Source: Blastocystis hominis (taxonomy: Eukaryota > Sar > Bigyra > Opalinata > Blastocystidae). From it: a DNA stretch of 64,000 nucleotides. Under the pieces are notes generated by a model. The model was given only the letters and a program-made list of their open reading frames with translations. It ran no database searches and was not told the DNA's origin. The stretch covers positions 823,501-887,500 of the forward strand of contig NW_013171865.1 of assembly GCF_000151665.1 (NCBI RefSeq), in the 5' to 3' direction. A program made the translations under genes and the position numbers. This document shows, piece after piece, positions 22,514 through 32,686 of the stretch (positions are counted from its first letter, which is position 1; the number at the start of each line of letters is the position of its first letter).

Positions 22514-23658
22514 ATGAACAAAATAGAAGTGAAATGTTGCATAAATGGAGAACCCGAAATGGGGAATAGTAGTCTATACGTAGCAAGGACAGAGTCTTGG
22601 GAGCAAGTGTTATATAAGATTTCGCTAAAGGTGAATAAGCCTCAAGGCCCAAATTCGATAGTATACAACGAATTAGGGGGCCAGATTACGAGTGTATCCG
22701 AACTTGAAGATGGAGACAAGATTTACTTTTCTGTGAATGGAGAAGCATTTGTTCCTCCTGCCTCGTCTGGTAATCGTTCAATTTCGACATTATTCGTGTA
22801 GTTCCGAACAATGCGAGTCCAGCGCCAGCAGTTCAGACAGCTGTACCACATGACTCAACCCATCCGAATCCATCTCCTGTACCTACAACTACGTTTGCCT
22901 CGCCTCCATTAGCTGTTCCAACTGCTTATACAAGTGAAACCTCCTCCACGCCACAAACCCAGCAATGTGTAGTGAAGCCTGCTGATGGTCCTACGAAATA
23001 TGTTATGCGTTTTATTATCGTGGGTAGCATGTCTGTTGGCAAATCGTGTCTGCTTCTCCAATTTACCAACCGTCGTTTTGCGGCCAACGTGGGACCTACG
23101 ATCGGTGTCGATTTTGGTAGCTCGTCCCTGAACATTGATGGAGAGAATGTGAAGCTGCAGATTTGGGACACTGCCGGTCAGGAAGACTTCCAGGCCATTA
23201 CTCGTGCTTATTATCGTGAAGCTGCCGCAGCGATTCTCGTGTATGACATGACAAATTTGCAATCGTACGAGAAGCTGCAGTCGTGGCTGTCGGCAGTGCA
23301 AAGCAACTCCACCAACCCGAATATCGTGATCACGTTGGTGGGGTAGGGGCGAGGGAGCGAGATAACGCGTAGAAACAAAAACGATGTGAAAGAGGAAGAC
23401 AAAGTGGTGAGCTACGCGGACGGAGAAGCGTTCGCCAAAGCGAATGGACTCATGTTTTTGGAGACTTCTGCGAAGACGGGGTACAATGTGGACAACGTGT
23501 TCATTCTGACCGCGCGGGAAATCATCAAGCGGATCAAATCGGGCGCGATCACCTTGGGAGACAAGGACGGAGTCAAGGTGAATGGACAGCAATCGAATTC
23601 GCAGAAGATCACCGGGGCGGCAGAATCGGGGGCCGAGACCAAGAAGAAGTGTTGCTAA
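22514..23658 (+). CDS. Doublecortin-like domain fused to a Rab2/4/14-type GTPase
   Basis: Exons 22514-22769, 22802-23342, 23373-23658 (introns 32 and 30 nt), one open frame throughout. Residues 1-85 resemble a doublecortin (DCX) ubiquitin-like fold: IEVKCCINGEPE, SWEQVLYKISLKVN, NSIVYNELGGQITSVSELEDG, IYFSVNGEAF. A Pro/Thr/Ser linker of about 70 residues follows, then a complete Rab: GSMSVGKS (G1), PTIGVDFG (G2), WDTAGQE (G3), GNKNDV (G4), ETSAKTG (G5), and a C-terminal ..KKKCC for double geranylgeranylation. SGAITLGDKDGVKVNG resembles Rab2/4/14 tails. DCX domains bind tubulin, so the protein may tie a Rab to microtubules. The DCX call is by eye. Confidence 0.85.
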
Positions 23659-23727
23659 TTTACTACTTAGTTCGAATGTGCATGAAGCTAGTTGCTCTCT
23701 TTGTGAAGCGAGGAGCCTTCTTTGTTA

Positions 23728-23735
23728 ACAAACAG
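23728..23735 (-). terminator. TGTTTGTT 3'-end signal of SRP19, inside a near palindrome
   Basis: TTTGTTAACAAA centres the convergent Rab/SRP19 junction; the minus half is perfect, the plus half (TCTTTGTT) has one mismatch. The T of the SRP19 TGA stop is exactly at -5. Confidence 0.6.
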
Positions 23736-23737
23736 AT

Positions 23738-24282
23738 CATTTCTTTCGACCCTTGCCCTTTCCTTTCGGTTTCGCTTTGTTCTGCGATCCCGCAGGTGCC
23801 GGACCTCCCTTTTGGGATGCGCTCATTTGCTCTCTCATTTGTTGACGGATTTGAGGAATTACCTTACCCACTTCATGAAACAGCTCCTTTCCTATGCATC
23901 ACTTGGGCCTAGAATTGCTACGTGAGTTCACAGATTTGTTACACGGGCTTCCGTCTGCATTATGAATACGAATACGACATCTTCCCGGAACCCACCACTT
24001 CTTGGGATATCGCTTAGGCTACGATAGTATTTGGAAAGTGATTCCATACTTCAATAAGACAATCGAGACCTAATTGTATACAAGCCTTTGCCACTTCCTG
24101 AACTGTAGGGTTTTCACCTAGAATCGAATGTTGCCATTAAATAACATACAGGATAGATCCGCTCTCACCTTTCTCCCGTCCTTTACAGACATGGAGCTAT
24201 CAATATAAGAGGGATACATTACAACCCATCCAGATCCCTTTAGCTGATCGAGTTTCACAGAAGAAGCTTCCTTTATGTCCAT
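23738..24282 (-). CDS. SRP19: Signal recognition particle subunit SRP19
   Basis: Binds SRP RNA helices 6 and 8. Four exons, introns about 32, 31 and 30 nt. Reads MDIKEASSVKLDQ, WVVMYPSYIDSSMSVKDGRKV, CENPTVQEVAKACIQLGLDCLIE, PKRYPKKWWVPGRCRIRIHN, NKSVNSRKELFHEVGKVIP and a basic Gly/Lys tail (KPKGKGKGRKK), matching human SRP19 throughout (ENPTatEI..GLnvflE, YsReW, yvaEmIPkL, KKGKGKKKK). About 145 aa, normal length. Confidence 0.92.
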
Positions 24283-25047
24283 TCTATGAAACAATGCAAT
24301 TTGAAAATACAGGGAAATTTTGGTAATGCAAAAATACCTTGTGTTTTGGGGAATTGTGATTTGTAATACAATTCTATTGAAATACGATAATAATGATGAT
24401 AATAATAATCGGTTAGAGAAATGGAATAGTATGTGGAGTGATGAATAAAGGAGTTTGTTATGGAAAATAAGTATCCTAGGGAATGATATTAGATATATAT
24501 ATCATACTATGGAATACATTCATAGTAGCACTTTTTTCACAACAATGGAATATGTGTTGTGTATGTTTGAAGCAAATGGTATGGTATGTGGAGAATAATA
24601 ATATCCTTGTGCTTGCTTCTTTATTAAAAATAATACAATAACAAAAAATAGCATGAAGTGTTGTATTTGTCGATTCTTGTTGTTACTCTATTGCTATTGG
24701 ACGATAGCAATGGGATCAATGAATAAATCTTTTGGATTGTTCACTTTTCTTGACTGAATACACAATGCGTGGTCGAACAATCACAAACATATTCTATTCA
24801 TTGAATTTCTACACATGCAGTGTTACAAATTCACATCTCAATATCGTTTAATATCACTATCCACTCCATTTTGGTACTCTATGTATTTTATGATCCCCAC
24901 CGCATGTACATAAATAGGGCATCATGCAATCACCGCAATTCACGAGATACAGTGATTTGGAGGGAATGAGCGTTTCATTCAAGTTTGGCGGGATAAAAAA
25001 GGAGGGCATTTTTCTCCTCTCTCTTAGCTTTCTTGTAATTGTCTAAA
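24283..25047. other. AT-rich spacer, no gene seen
   Basis: Upstream region of SRP19 and of the gene at 25048; contains short A/T tracts only. A small RNA gene cannot be excluded. Confidence 0.5.
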
Positions 25048-25590
25048 ATGAATGCACCGCTTATGTGTGCAAATATCGTAACGGAAGATATCAAAGCAGG
25101 AGGTTGGAAGAAGAAGGATTCGGTTCTCCCGATTTTAGATTCGCAGAGTATCGCACACCAAATACGGAGTTGTGAGGAAAACAAAGAGAATATCGGACCT
25201 ATAACACGGACCATGACAGATTCTATCGGTATATGCGAGTCTCGAAGGAAAGCATTTGATGTAAATACAACGTATTCCAGATCCTTACGTTTTATCCTAG
25301 ATTGCGGCACACATTTGATCGTCGTGTTCGGAGGATAGACAGCGAGAAGGTGACATCAAAGCCGAGTCTGTTTGAAGAGATGTCGGGGATGGATATCTGT
25401 TTGATGTTTAGTTTATGTACCGAGATAGTGTTGTCAAAGCACAAGAAAGCCATTTGTATATTACCTGTACTACCACTGCGAAGTATTAATGTATAGAATC
25501 GGAAATATTTAAGTGGGAACATCCTAATGACTGTTCGTCCCAGTCTGAAGCGTTCTCGTTTTTGTTCCTTTCATTTATACACGCTCTAGT
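25048..25590 (+). CDS. Unknown small protein, about 160 aa
   Basis: Three exons with introns of 29 nt (near 25272-25300) and 30 nt (near 25466-25495). Reads MNAPLMCANIVTEDIKAGGW, SCEENKENIGP, RKAFDVNTTLRHTFDRR, FEEMSGMDICLMFSLCTEIVLSKHKKA. The KEN box and Arg-rich middle recall cell-cycle degradation substrates, but no family is recognised. TAG encoded at 25588; TGTTTGTT at 25613. Confidence 0.5.
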
Positions 25591-25916
25591 TTTTTCACTT
25601 TTATTGTATTGATGTTTGTTCATCGAGGTTTATGCTACATGTGGCTAGATATGAATCCATACACATCGAATGAATGTATGAATAGATCGATCGATCGGTC
25701 AATCAATCAATCAGTCAATCAGTCAATCAGTCAATCAGTCATTCAGTCATTCATTCATTCATTTATTCTCGTTTTTTTCTTTCACTCACAACCCTGACTC
25801 TTCCTTGTTTTCTATTACTACAACCATCTATCAATTCCTTCATTCTTTCTTTCTTTCATCCCATCTCTCTCGCACGCCCATTCGCAACAAAGCAATCACA
25901 TCATTCAACAAACAAA
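25591..25916. repeat. Spacer with tetranucleotide microsatellite
   Basis: 25687-25770 is a degenerate (CAAT/CAGT/CATT)n run. Near 25906 is the minus-strand TGTTTGTT of the following gene. Confidence 0.7.
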
Positions 25917-26486
25917 TCACAAGGAAGGAAAAGCACTTAAAATGAATGGATGGCGCTGAATGGCGCGTTGAATATCCGCCTTTGTGATCACTTCAGAGTT
26001 CGATCCAGTCAGCAACGCCACTTGCTCATGCTCGTGCTTGCAGACCTGGAGCACATAGGTCAAATACTCCTTCAACGCCAGCGATAACCGCTCGACACAC
26101 GCGGTGGTCATCGAGAAATTCGACAGAAAAGGCAGGTTTCGGATGATCTGCTTGACCATATCCTCCGTGACGATGCTTCGATACCTTTTCTCCGCGTTTC
26201 CGATGTGTCCATAATCCATATTCTTCATCTGCACGTACTGCTCGTTCTTTCGCATTTCCTATGCGTCGCACGCCGCCATCTTCGCTACTCTCACGAGGGA
26301 TTGGTAGTCATCGCACCCCACAACGTCGTTCTCGAAGCTCACGGGGATCAGGCGGAGATAGCCCTTCTTGCTATTCTTCTCGTTTTGCGAGTAGAACAGT
26401 CCGTCTGGGATGTGGATGCAGGACTCTTCCCAGGGCTTGGCTGTGTATTCTTCGTCCATCGAGCGGTTCGTTGACAGACTGCTCAT
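25917..26486 (-). CDS. Histone-fold-like protein (TAF/CENP type?)
   Basis: Two exons with a 30-nt intron near 26257-26286. After an N-terminal part (EEYTAKPWEESCIHIPDGL, KGYLRLIPVSFENDV) come three helices spaced like a histone fold: VTEDMVKQIIRNL, a long ACVERLSLALKEYLTYVLQVCKH, and EVITKADIQRAIQRHPF. A TFIID, NF-Y or kinetochore subunit would fit; the exact family is not recognised. The T of the encoded TGA is five bases before TGTTTGTT. The start ATG at 26486 is only about 20 bp past the stop of the gene upstream. Confidence 0.55.
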
Positions 26487-26502
26487 CGCTACGTGGAAAC
26501 GA

Positions 26503-27087
26503 TCTCAAGAGAAGTACTTCGGATCTCTGGATTTACAACGCACTTCCAACATTTCTATAATCTAAGACCAAGCAAAGACAAAAGGTATACATTACATATT
26601 TGTATGTGATTCATGGCCTTGTCTAAATTACTCCGATAGGAATCGTACACTGCCTTGACGGAATCGTTTCTATTGCCAAGAAAAGTAATTCAAATACCCA
26701 AAAAACTGAACGCAGTGACGACACATTTCCGTAGACTGCATACAATGTCTAGCCATGCAGTAGTACGCGTAAATAGAATGAATCGGGCATCTCTTCCAGT
26801 CTCCTCCAAGGCAACAAGGATTTTGAACATGAGCGACTAGACTCAGCATGAAAAATACGAAAATTACAGAACAGGCGGGACATGGAACTCATTCCATCAT
26901 TGTAATGCGAATCCTACACTGAAAAACGTAAATTGAATAATAATACCTTTGTAGCCATGAGGTATTGATAAATTGAAAGCTCCCTTTCGGTCAGCATACT
27001 CTGTTTCTCTTTAGTGAGAGCAATCTGGATGTGTTCCAATTCGCTGGCTTGGATCAATTGTCGCTGATCCGAACTATAATAGGACAT
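26503..27087 (-). CDS. Unknown helical protein, exon structure tentative
   Basis: Starts MSYYSSDQRQLIQASELEH at 27087, with LTERELSIYQYLMATK, then pieces FKILVALEETGRDARFIL, NDSVKAVYDSYRSNLDKAM and IEMLEVRCKSRDPKYFS ending at a TGA near 26503. Introns of 30-38 nt separate the pieces but not all phases join cleanly, so it could be two genes. Not recognised. Confidence 0.4.
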
Positions 27088-27187
27088 AATAATATTGAGC
27101 GAAAAATGAAAGTGAGTTCCTCCTTGATACCCGCGGGACTCTGTCTGTTTTTGCGGATCAAACACAAATTAAGGAACGAAAAGTGAA

Positions 27188-29236
27188 ATGTCTTCACTAC
27201 CAACTCTTGCCAGTTCTCCACTCAATCTCGTGGCTATTCGTGATCAAGAGAAAAATCGCATCAAGGAATTGTTGAGTCAGGTATTGGACCGAAAATCCTT
27301 CAACTGTAGATCGAGGGAGAAAAGTGCGTGATTATAGATTCACAGATTAACAAGCAGTTGATCTTTGTAACAGAAGGTTCCACTGTACTCAAGGTACACA
27401 CTCCAAATACTGTGATATCTTTCTAGGAATGTGGTATAACTCAATTCATTGCATTATCAAACACCGTGGCCTCCATCACATCTCCGAACGTTCTATTCTT
27501 CATTCGTCCAATTCCTGAAGATATAAAGATGACAGCAAATTACATCCGAAAGCTTGAAGAGGCGGAGGTACAGACATTGCAACCAACCCGATTCTAGTCC
27601 CCTGCCGCGTTCACCATCTTCTTCTTTCCGCGCATCACCCGCTTTGTCCGCGAACTGATGAAGAACGAAGGCATTCTCGACTCGGCTACGATCATCTCCA
27701 CCAATCTGGACATCTACCCGATGGACGATGACCTGCTCGTTCTTGGCATCCCCGACAGCTATGCGTACGATTCCTTATAAACCTGTGTCGTAGCGAGCTC
27801 TATCTCAAGCACGACTACACATGTCTGCAATTAACCGCGGATGCGCTCACCATGATTCAGCAGCTCTACGGCGTGATCCCCGCGATCACCGCTTTGGGTC
27901 CTCACTCGCAAGCCGTGGTGGACATGCTCCTCCAGGCGCGCACCGCGGGGAAACTGACAGAAGTGGACCTGCCTCCCGAAATCGACCGGCTCATCCTATT
28001 GGACCGCGGTCTGGACCCGGTTTCCGCGTTTGTGACCCCGCTGACGTACGAGGGCATGCTGGACGAGGTGCTGGGGATCGAGCGGGGAGCGGTGACGGTG
28101 AGCGAGAAGACGCTGGAGCTGAAGGGAGACAAGATGCTGACGATCCGGCTGAACAACTCGGACAGCTTCTTCCAGGAAATGCGCGACTACAACGTGGTGA
28201 AGGTGGCGCGCGTGCTGGCGCAGAAGGTGGCGCAGGTGGGCGGTAGGATGGCGGGAAAGGAGAGTGAGGGCAGAGGAAGTGAAGGCGAAGCCGCAGAGCG
28301 GGAACGTGTCCATGGCCGAGTTCATGGAGTTCCAGCAGAAGCTCCCGGACCTGCTGAATCGGAAGCAGCTGGCGCAGACGCATTATGGAGTGGGGGAGCG
28401 AGGCGGACGTGAGGGGTAGCTGTTCAACGCGGTGTCGAAAGTGACGAACAACGAGGACTTCCGCGCGCGGTGGCAGGACGAGCACGCGGTGCTCTCGGGG
28501 GACGGCAATCCCGTCGATCTGGTGGCGCTCGCCGACGTGGGAGTGCGCGCGGAAGGCGAGCGTGAAGCGTAGGCGTCGTTCGTGACGGTGATGCGGCTGC
28601 TGATTCTGTATTCGCTGGTGAATAATGGGCTGAAGCCCAAAATGTTCGACGAAGTGCGGCACGCGCTGCTCCAAATCTACGGCTTCGACAAGCTCCTGCT
28701 CCTCCACAATCTCCAGAAACTCGGTGAGAAGCGACGCCTGTCGATGAGGTGCAGGTCTGCTGATTCCGAAAGAGACGGCCGGCAATTTCGCGACGATCCG
28801 CGCCCGCATGCGCCTGGAGCAGGACGGCGTGACCGGGATGGACATGAGCGACATGAGCTACGTCACCAGCGGCTACGCGCCGCTGACGGGGCGACTGGTG
28901 CAGGCGATCCTGCTGCAGAACGGCGTGAGCGCGGAGATCCAGAAGCTGCTGCCGGTGAGCGTGAAGGAGTACCGGCAGGAAATGGCGAGCTCGCTGCGCG
29001 AGAACGGCATGCGGAAGAAGGTGGCGTTGGTGGTGCTGGTGGGAGGCATGTCCTACATGGAGATGGCGGCGATTCGACAGCTGAAGCGGATCGTAGGGAC
29101 GCGGAGAGCGTGACGAGAGTAGGAGCAGTGTGGATACGAGATCGTGATGATGACGACGGATATCATCAGCGGAGCGCGCGTGCTGCGCAGTCTGAACAAG
29201 GAATTGCCGCAGATCCCCGTCGCCCCCAACCCTTAA
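27188..29236 (+). CDS. VPS33: Vps33, Sec1/Munc18 protein of HOPS/CORVET
   Basis: SNARE-fusion factor of the late endosome/lysosome. About ten exons; introns 29-40 nt, several exactly 30 (e.g. near 28381, 28541, 29096). Diagnostic blocks: VIIDSQINKQLIFVTEGSTVLKECGI, LDIYPMDDDLLVLGIPDS, IDRLILLDRGLDPVSAFVTPLTYEG, LLILYSLVNNGLKPKMFDEVRHAL, LLLHNLQKLGLL, LLPVSVKEYRQEM, and VALVVLVGGMSYMEMAAIR, the Vps33 'ggvTyaEIaALR' end. Length about 560 aa, near normal. TAA encoded; the plus half of the palindrome at 29248 follows. Confidence 0.94.
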
Positions 29237-29247
29237 AGCGCTTTGCG

Positions 29248-29262
29248 TGTTTGTGACAAACA
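29248..29262. terminator. Palindromic two-way polyadenylation signal
   Basis: TGTTTGTGACAAACA, perfect inverted repeat around G29255, between Vps33 (plus) and TTC1 (minus). Confidence 0.75.
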
Positions 29263-29266
29263 GTCG

Positions 29267-30104
29267 ATTTCTCGAATTTGATGCTATATCCGCCGGTGGC
29301 GGGGTCTTGCTCCATCTTGAAGTTGTCCAAACTCATCCCGAATTTGCCCAGGATTTTGTTCCCCACGTCCTTCAGCTTCCCCAGCATTTCCTCCTTCAAC
29401 TTCTCGTTCCGTTCTTCGATCCGCTTCGCCAGTTGCCGGCGTTTGCTCGCGTACTGCGTGAGCGACGGTTCCAGCTCCAGAATCTTGTCATAGTCTACGC
29501 ATCAATCAAACCGCGCATGCCCTACCTGCCAAGCAATCGTCCAGTTTCTCGGTTGCGAGATACGCTTGCGAACGACGTACATAGGCTTTCAAATAGTCCG
29601 CGTTCATCTCGATGGAGCGAGTACAGCTCTCAATTGCTTCTTCATATTGCTTCTACTCATTAGCAAGAGTAACAGCAACAACAAGCTCGATTTGTGCAGC
29701 ACCCATGTTACAAAAAAAGATGGCCTATACATGATTATGTAAAAATAGAGAAAATATACACGCTCCTTGTTATAACTGTCTTCCAGAGGACAATACAGAA
29801 TGCTCTTTTTGTAATTCTCAATCGCGGCTTCATATTCACCTTTTTTATACAATCTAGAATGTTGTATCAGTCAAAATCGAATACTCGTTTCCTTCTAGCT
29901 TCAATTTGTTGGCCATTTCAATGTCCCGGACGATTTCTTCATCGATGACCTCTTCAATCACGACTCCGCTATCTTGCACTTCCTCTTTTTCTTGTACTTC
30001 CGGTATGTTCTGATTCTGCTCTGTTTCCTGGTTTATTTGTCCTTGTTCTGTACTGACTATGTTGAATACATTCGAAATGGAAAATTACATTCTCCCGACT
30101 CCAT
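29267..30104 (-). CDS. TTC1: TPR protein TTC1-like
   Basis: Co-chaperone-like adaptor. Start MESGEF at 30104; introns near 32, 31, 36, 30 and 31 nt. An acidic N-terminus, then TPRs: ANKLKLEGNELYKKGEYEAAIENYKKSI, FFCNMGAAQIELKQYEEAIESC, LKAYVRRSQAYLATEKLDD, then the TTC1-specific tail KLKEEMLGKLKDVGN and MEQDPATGGYSIKF (human: vQQDpaTGSYSInF). No stop is encoded before the signal: AAA-T lies five bases before TGTTTGTC, so TAA should arise at 29267. Confidence 0.92.
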
Positions 30105-30197
30105 TGCGAATATGGCAAAAAATGTACGCAAACCCAAAAGTGTCAATTTCCGCGGTTTACATAAATTCGAAAGAAGAATTGTCAATTATTGATACCC

Positions 30198-31169
30198 ATG
30201 TTTTCGCGTTTATTTAGTGCCCGACCTATTATCGCAAGGGCTGGTATCCGTATTCGTTCTGGCGTTTCGAACCCTTGTCGTTGGATCGCTCACTCTTCTG
30301 TAAGAATGGTAATTCTTTGCGACATCTGTATAAACAGCAGTCTAATAAACCATTCTGGGGTGTTGTTACGGCAGTTGGTGGAGTTGCTATGTTTTCGCTA
30401 CTCTATTCTCCAAAGATCAAAGCAGAAGATGCAAGCAGTATCATCGACATCTTACGAGATAATATTTCTAGACCCAATTCCTGATTGTAACAACCCAGCG
30501 TGCCACGACACCCAAGAAATGTTCCGCTTAACTACTGAATCTGTTTCCAGTGAGTTTTTTTACCGTTCGAAGTGTGACGACTAGAGAAGGCTGTAAAGCA
30601 GCCTTCTGCGTATACGCGGAAAGAAAATGAGTTCACTGTACGCGATGCCGATGGTAAACTGCACGAGTGTCCTCCATCTCGTGAACTGCTAGGACGTCAT
30701 TCCTGGACATTAGTACGGCGCGTTCCTTTTTTTCTTTCAATGTAGTTACACTCTGTGGCCGCGTACTATCCCGATAATCCCACGGAAGAAGATAAACAAC
30801 GTGCTCGCGAGTTTATCGCTAGTTTTGCGCATCTTTATCCCTGCAAAGTTTGCGCGAAGCATTTGAAGAAGCTCCTCGAGAAAAATCCTCCAGCGTAGGC
30901 GTACTGAAGAGTACTCTCTAGAGTGAATTCACAGAAGGAGTTTGTGATTTGGATGTGCAACCTGCATAATGCCATGAACCGGACGCTGCTCAAGCCAGTT
31001 TATCCATGCAACTATGAGCTGCTGGAAGAGAGGTGGCATTGGGGCTGCTCGGAATGCTGGAATCCTGAGGGGGGTAAGAAAAAGATGTCGTCGACCGAAT
31101 CGATGGAGTTTGAGTGGTTACCAGTGATCTAATCCGTAGTTGCAAAGATATGAAGAAGTTTGGCGTTAG
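30198..31169 (+). CDS. ERV1: Erv1/ALR sulfhydryl oxidase with presequence and membrane anchor
   Basis: FAD-linked disulfide generator for intermembrane-space import. Six or more exons (introns 27-38 nt). N-terminus MFSRLFSARPIIARAG is Arg-rich and acid-free (organelle presequence), followed by a TM segment (FWGVVTAVGGVAMFSLLY), then CNNPAC (possible CxxxxC shuttle), and the ERV domain: [39 protein letters not shown] (CxxC active site), MCNLHNAMNRTL, and ERWHWGCSEC. The last exon after a 32-nt intron ends KDMKKFGVS; T31169 in codon position 1 is five bases before TGTTTGTT, so the stop is made by polyadenylation. Confidence 0.88.
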
Positions 31170-31381
31170 TTGGCTTGTTTGTTGGAAACCGAATAGTGAA
31201 ATAGCAATTTCGATCTGTCCACAAAACGGATATGTGCCCATCCACAACTAGTAAGCATTTGGTGATTCTATCCTCAGTTGATTGGAGGTAAGATGGAAAC
31301 TTCTAGATTCTTCTATTCCGCGGGTTTATCAAAGATATTATTGTTCCTCCATTTTTCTTTATTTCTATTCTAATTATTGAC

Positions 31382-32566
31382 ATGCCTGTTCTCAATTTCG
31401 ATTATCAGAATGCTACCCGTATCATCTTTGGAAAGGGCCAGATCGCCATGTTGCCCAGTTTGATTCCCAAGGATAAGAAGATTTTAATGTGCTACGGAGG
31501 TGGTTCCATCAAGCGTAACGGAGTTTACGACCAGGTGATGACTGCCTTGAAAGGTTACGACATTACTGAGTTCTCTGGAATTGAGGCGAATCCGGATTAC
31601 GAAACCTTGATGAAGGCTGTTGCCATTGCTAAGGAGATGGGAACTGAAAACGTGTTCGTTCTCTCTGTGGGAGGCGGTTCTGTGGCCGATGGTTGCAAGT
31701 TCATTTGCGCTGCTGCGGTGTACACCAAGTCTACCGAATACTACCAGGATCTCTGCATTGAGGGTGGAGTTAAGGTGGATTGCGCTCTTCCTCTTGGCGT
31801 GGTGCTGACTCTTCCCGCCACCGGCTCTGAATCCAACGGAAACGCTGTGATTTCCTACAGAGCGAAGCACATGAAGTATTGCCTGGCTTCTCCCTACGTG
31901 TACCCGAAGTGGGCTATTCTGGACCCTGAGACGACCTACTCTCTGCCTGCTCGCCAGACCGCCAACGGTGTGGTGGACTCGTGTGTGCATGTGTGTGAGC
32001 AGTACGTTACGGACTGCATCGATGCGGACGTCCAGGACCGCTATTCCGAGGCCCTGCTGAAGGTTCTGATCGAGAACGGAACCAAGGTGATGGAGGACCC
32101 GAACAACTACGCTGTGCGCGCCAACATCATGTGGGCGGCCACGCAGGCTCTGAACTGCTGGATCTGCCAGGGTGTGCGTCAGGACTGGGCCACCCACATG
32201 ATCGGCCACGAGCTGACCGCGTATTTGGGTCTGGACCACGCGCAGACGCTGGCGTGCATTCAGCCTCGCGTGTTCCGCTACCGCTTCGAGGCCAAGAAGG
32301 CCAAGCTGGCGCAGATGGCCGAGCGCGTGTTCGATGTGAAGGAAGGAACTGTCGAGGAGAAGGCCGAGAAGGCGATCGAGCTGCTCGATAAGTTCTACAC
32401 CGACGTCATGAAGGTGCCTAGCCGCATTAGCCAGTATGGATGCTCGCAGGATAAGGCTTGGATTGATGACTGCGTGGCCAAGCTGGCGAAGAGCGGAGCC
32501 AAGTTCGGAGAGAATGCTGATATCCTTCCGGAGGATGTCAAGACGATTATCTTGCAGTCGTATTAA
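31382..32566 (+). CDS. Iron-containing alcohol/butanol dehydrogenase, YqhD/BdhA type
   Basis: NADPH-type alcohol dehydrogenase, 394 aa, full length, no intron. Motifs: GGGSIKRNGVYDQV (cofactor loop), LSVGGGSVADGCK, LPATGSESNGNAVI, and metal ligands in VVDSCVHVCEQY and HMIGHELTAYLGLDHAQTLA. It would reduce aldehydes to alcohols, reoxidising NAD(P)H in an anaerobe. It is intronless amid intron-rich neighbours and is typical of gut anaerobic bacteria, suggesting bacterial origin. TAA encoded, TGTTTGTT starts about 8 nt later. Confidence 0.95.
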   Translation: MPVLNFDYQNATRIIFGKGQIAMLPSLIPKDKKILMCYGGGSIKRNGVYDQVMTALKGYDITEFSGIEANPDYETLMKAVAIAKEMGTENVFVLSVGGGSVADGCKFICAAAVYTKSTEYYQDLCIEGGVKVDCALPLGVVLTLPATGSESNGNAVISYRAKHMKYCLASPYVYPKWAILDPETTYSLPARQTANGVVDSCVHVCEQYVTDCIDADVQDRYSEALLKVLIENGTKVMEDPNNYAVRANIMWAATQALNCWICQGVRQDWATHMIGHELTAYLGLDHAQTLACIQPRVFRYRFEAKKAKLAQMAERVFDVKEGTVEEKAEKAIELLDKFYTDVMKVPSRISQYGCSQDKAWIDDCVAKLAKSGAKFGENADILPEDVKTIILQSY

Positions 32567-32686
32567 GTGAGTTTGTTTGTTGGATACAGTTGGTGGAGTG
32601 AAATGTGAAACAATCGCTTTCATACACTTTTTGAATTCTGTGCTTGTGAGTGTGCTCTGCTGAAGTTGAACAGCTTTCCCTGTAGA

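Noticed and set aside
31382-32566. Bacterial contamination
   Set aside because: The gene is embedded between intron-bearing genes and has a host-type 3' signal.
31484-32623. 379-residue minus-strand frame
   Set aside because: Antisense of the alcohol dehydrogenase; composition typical of reversed coding sequence.
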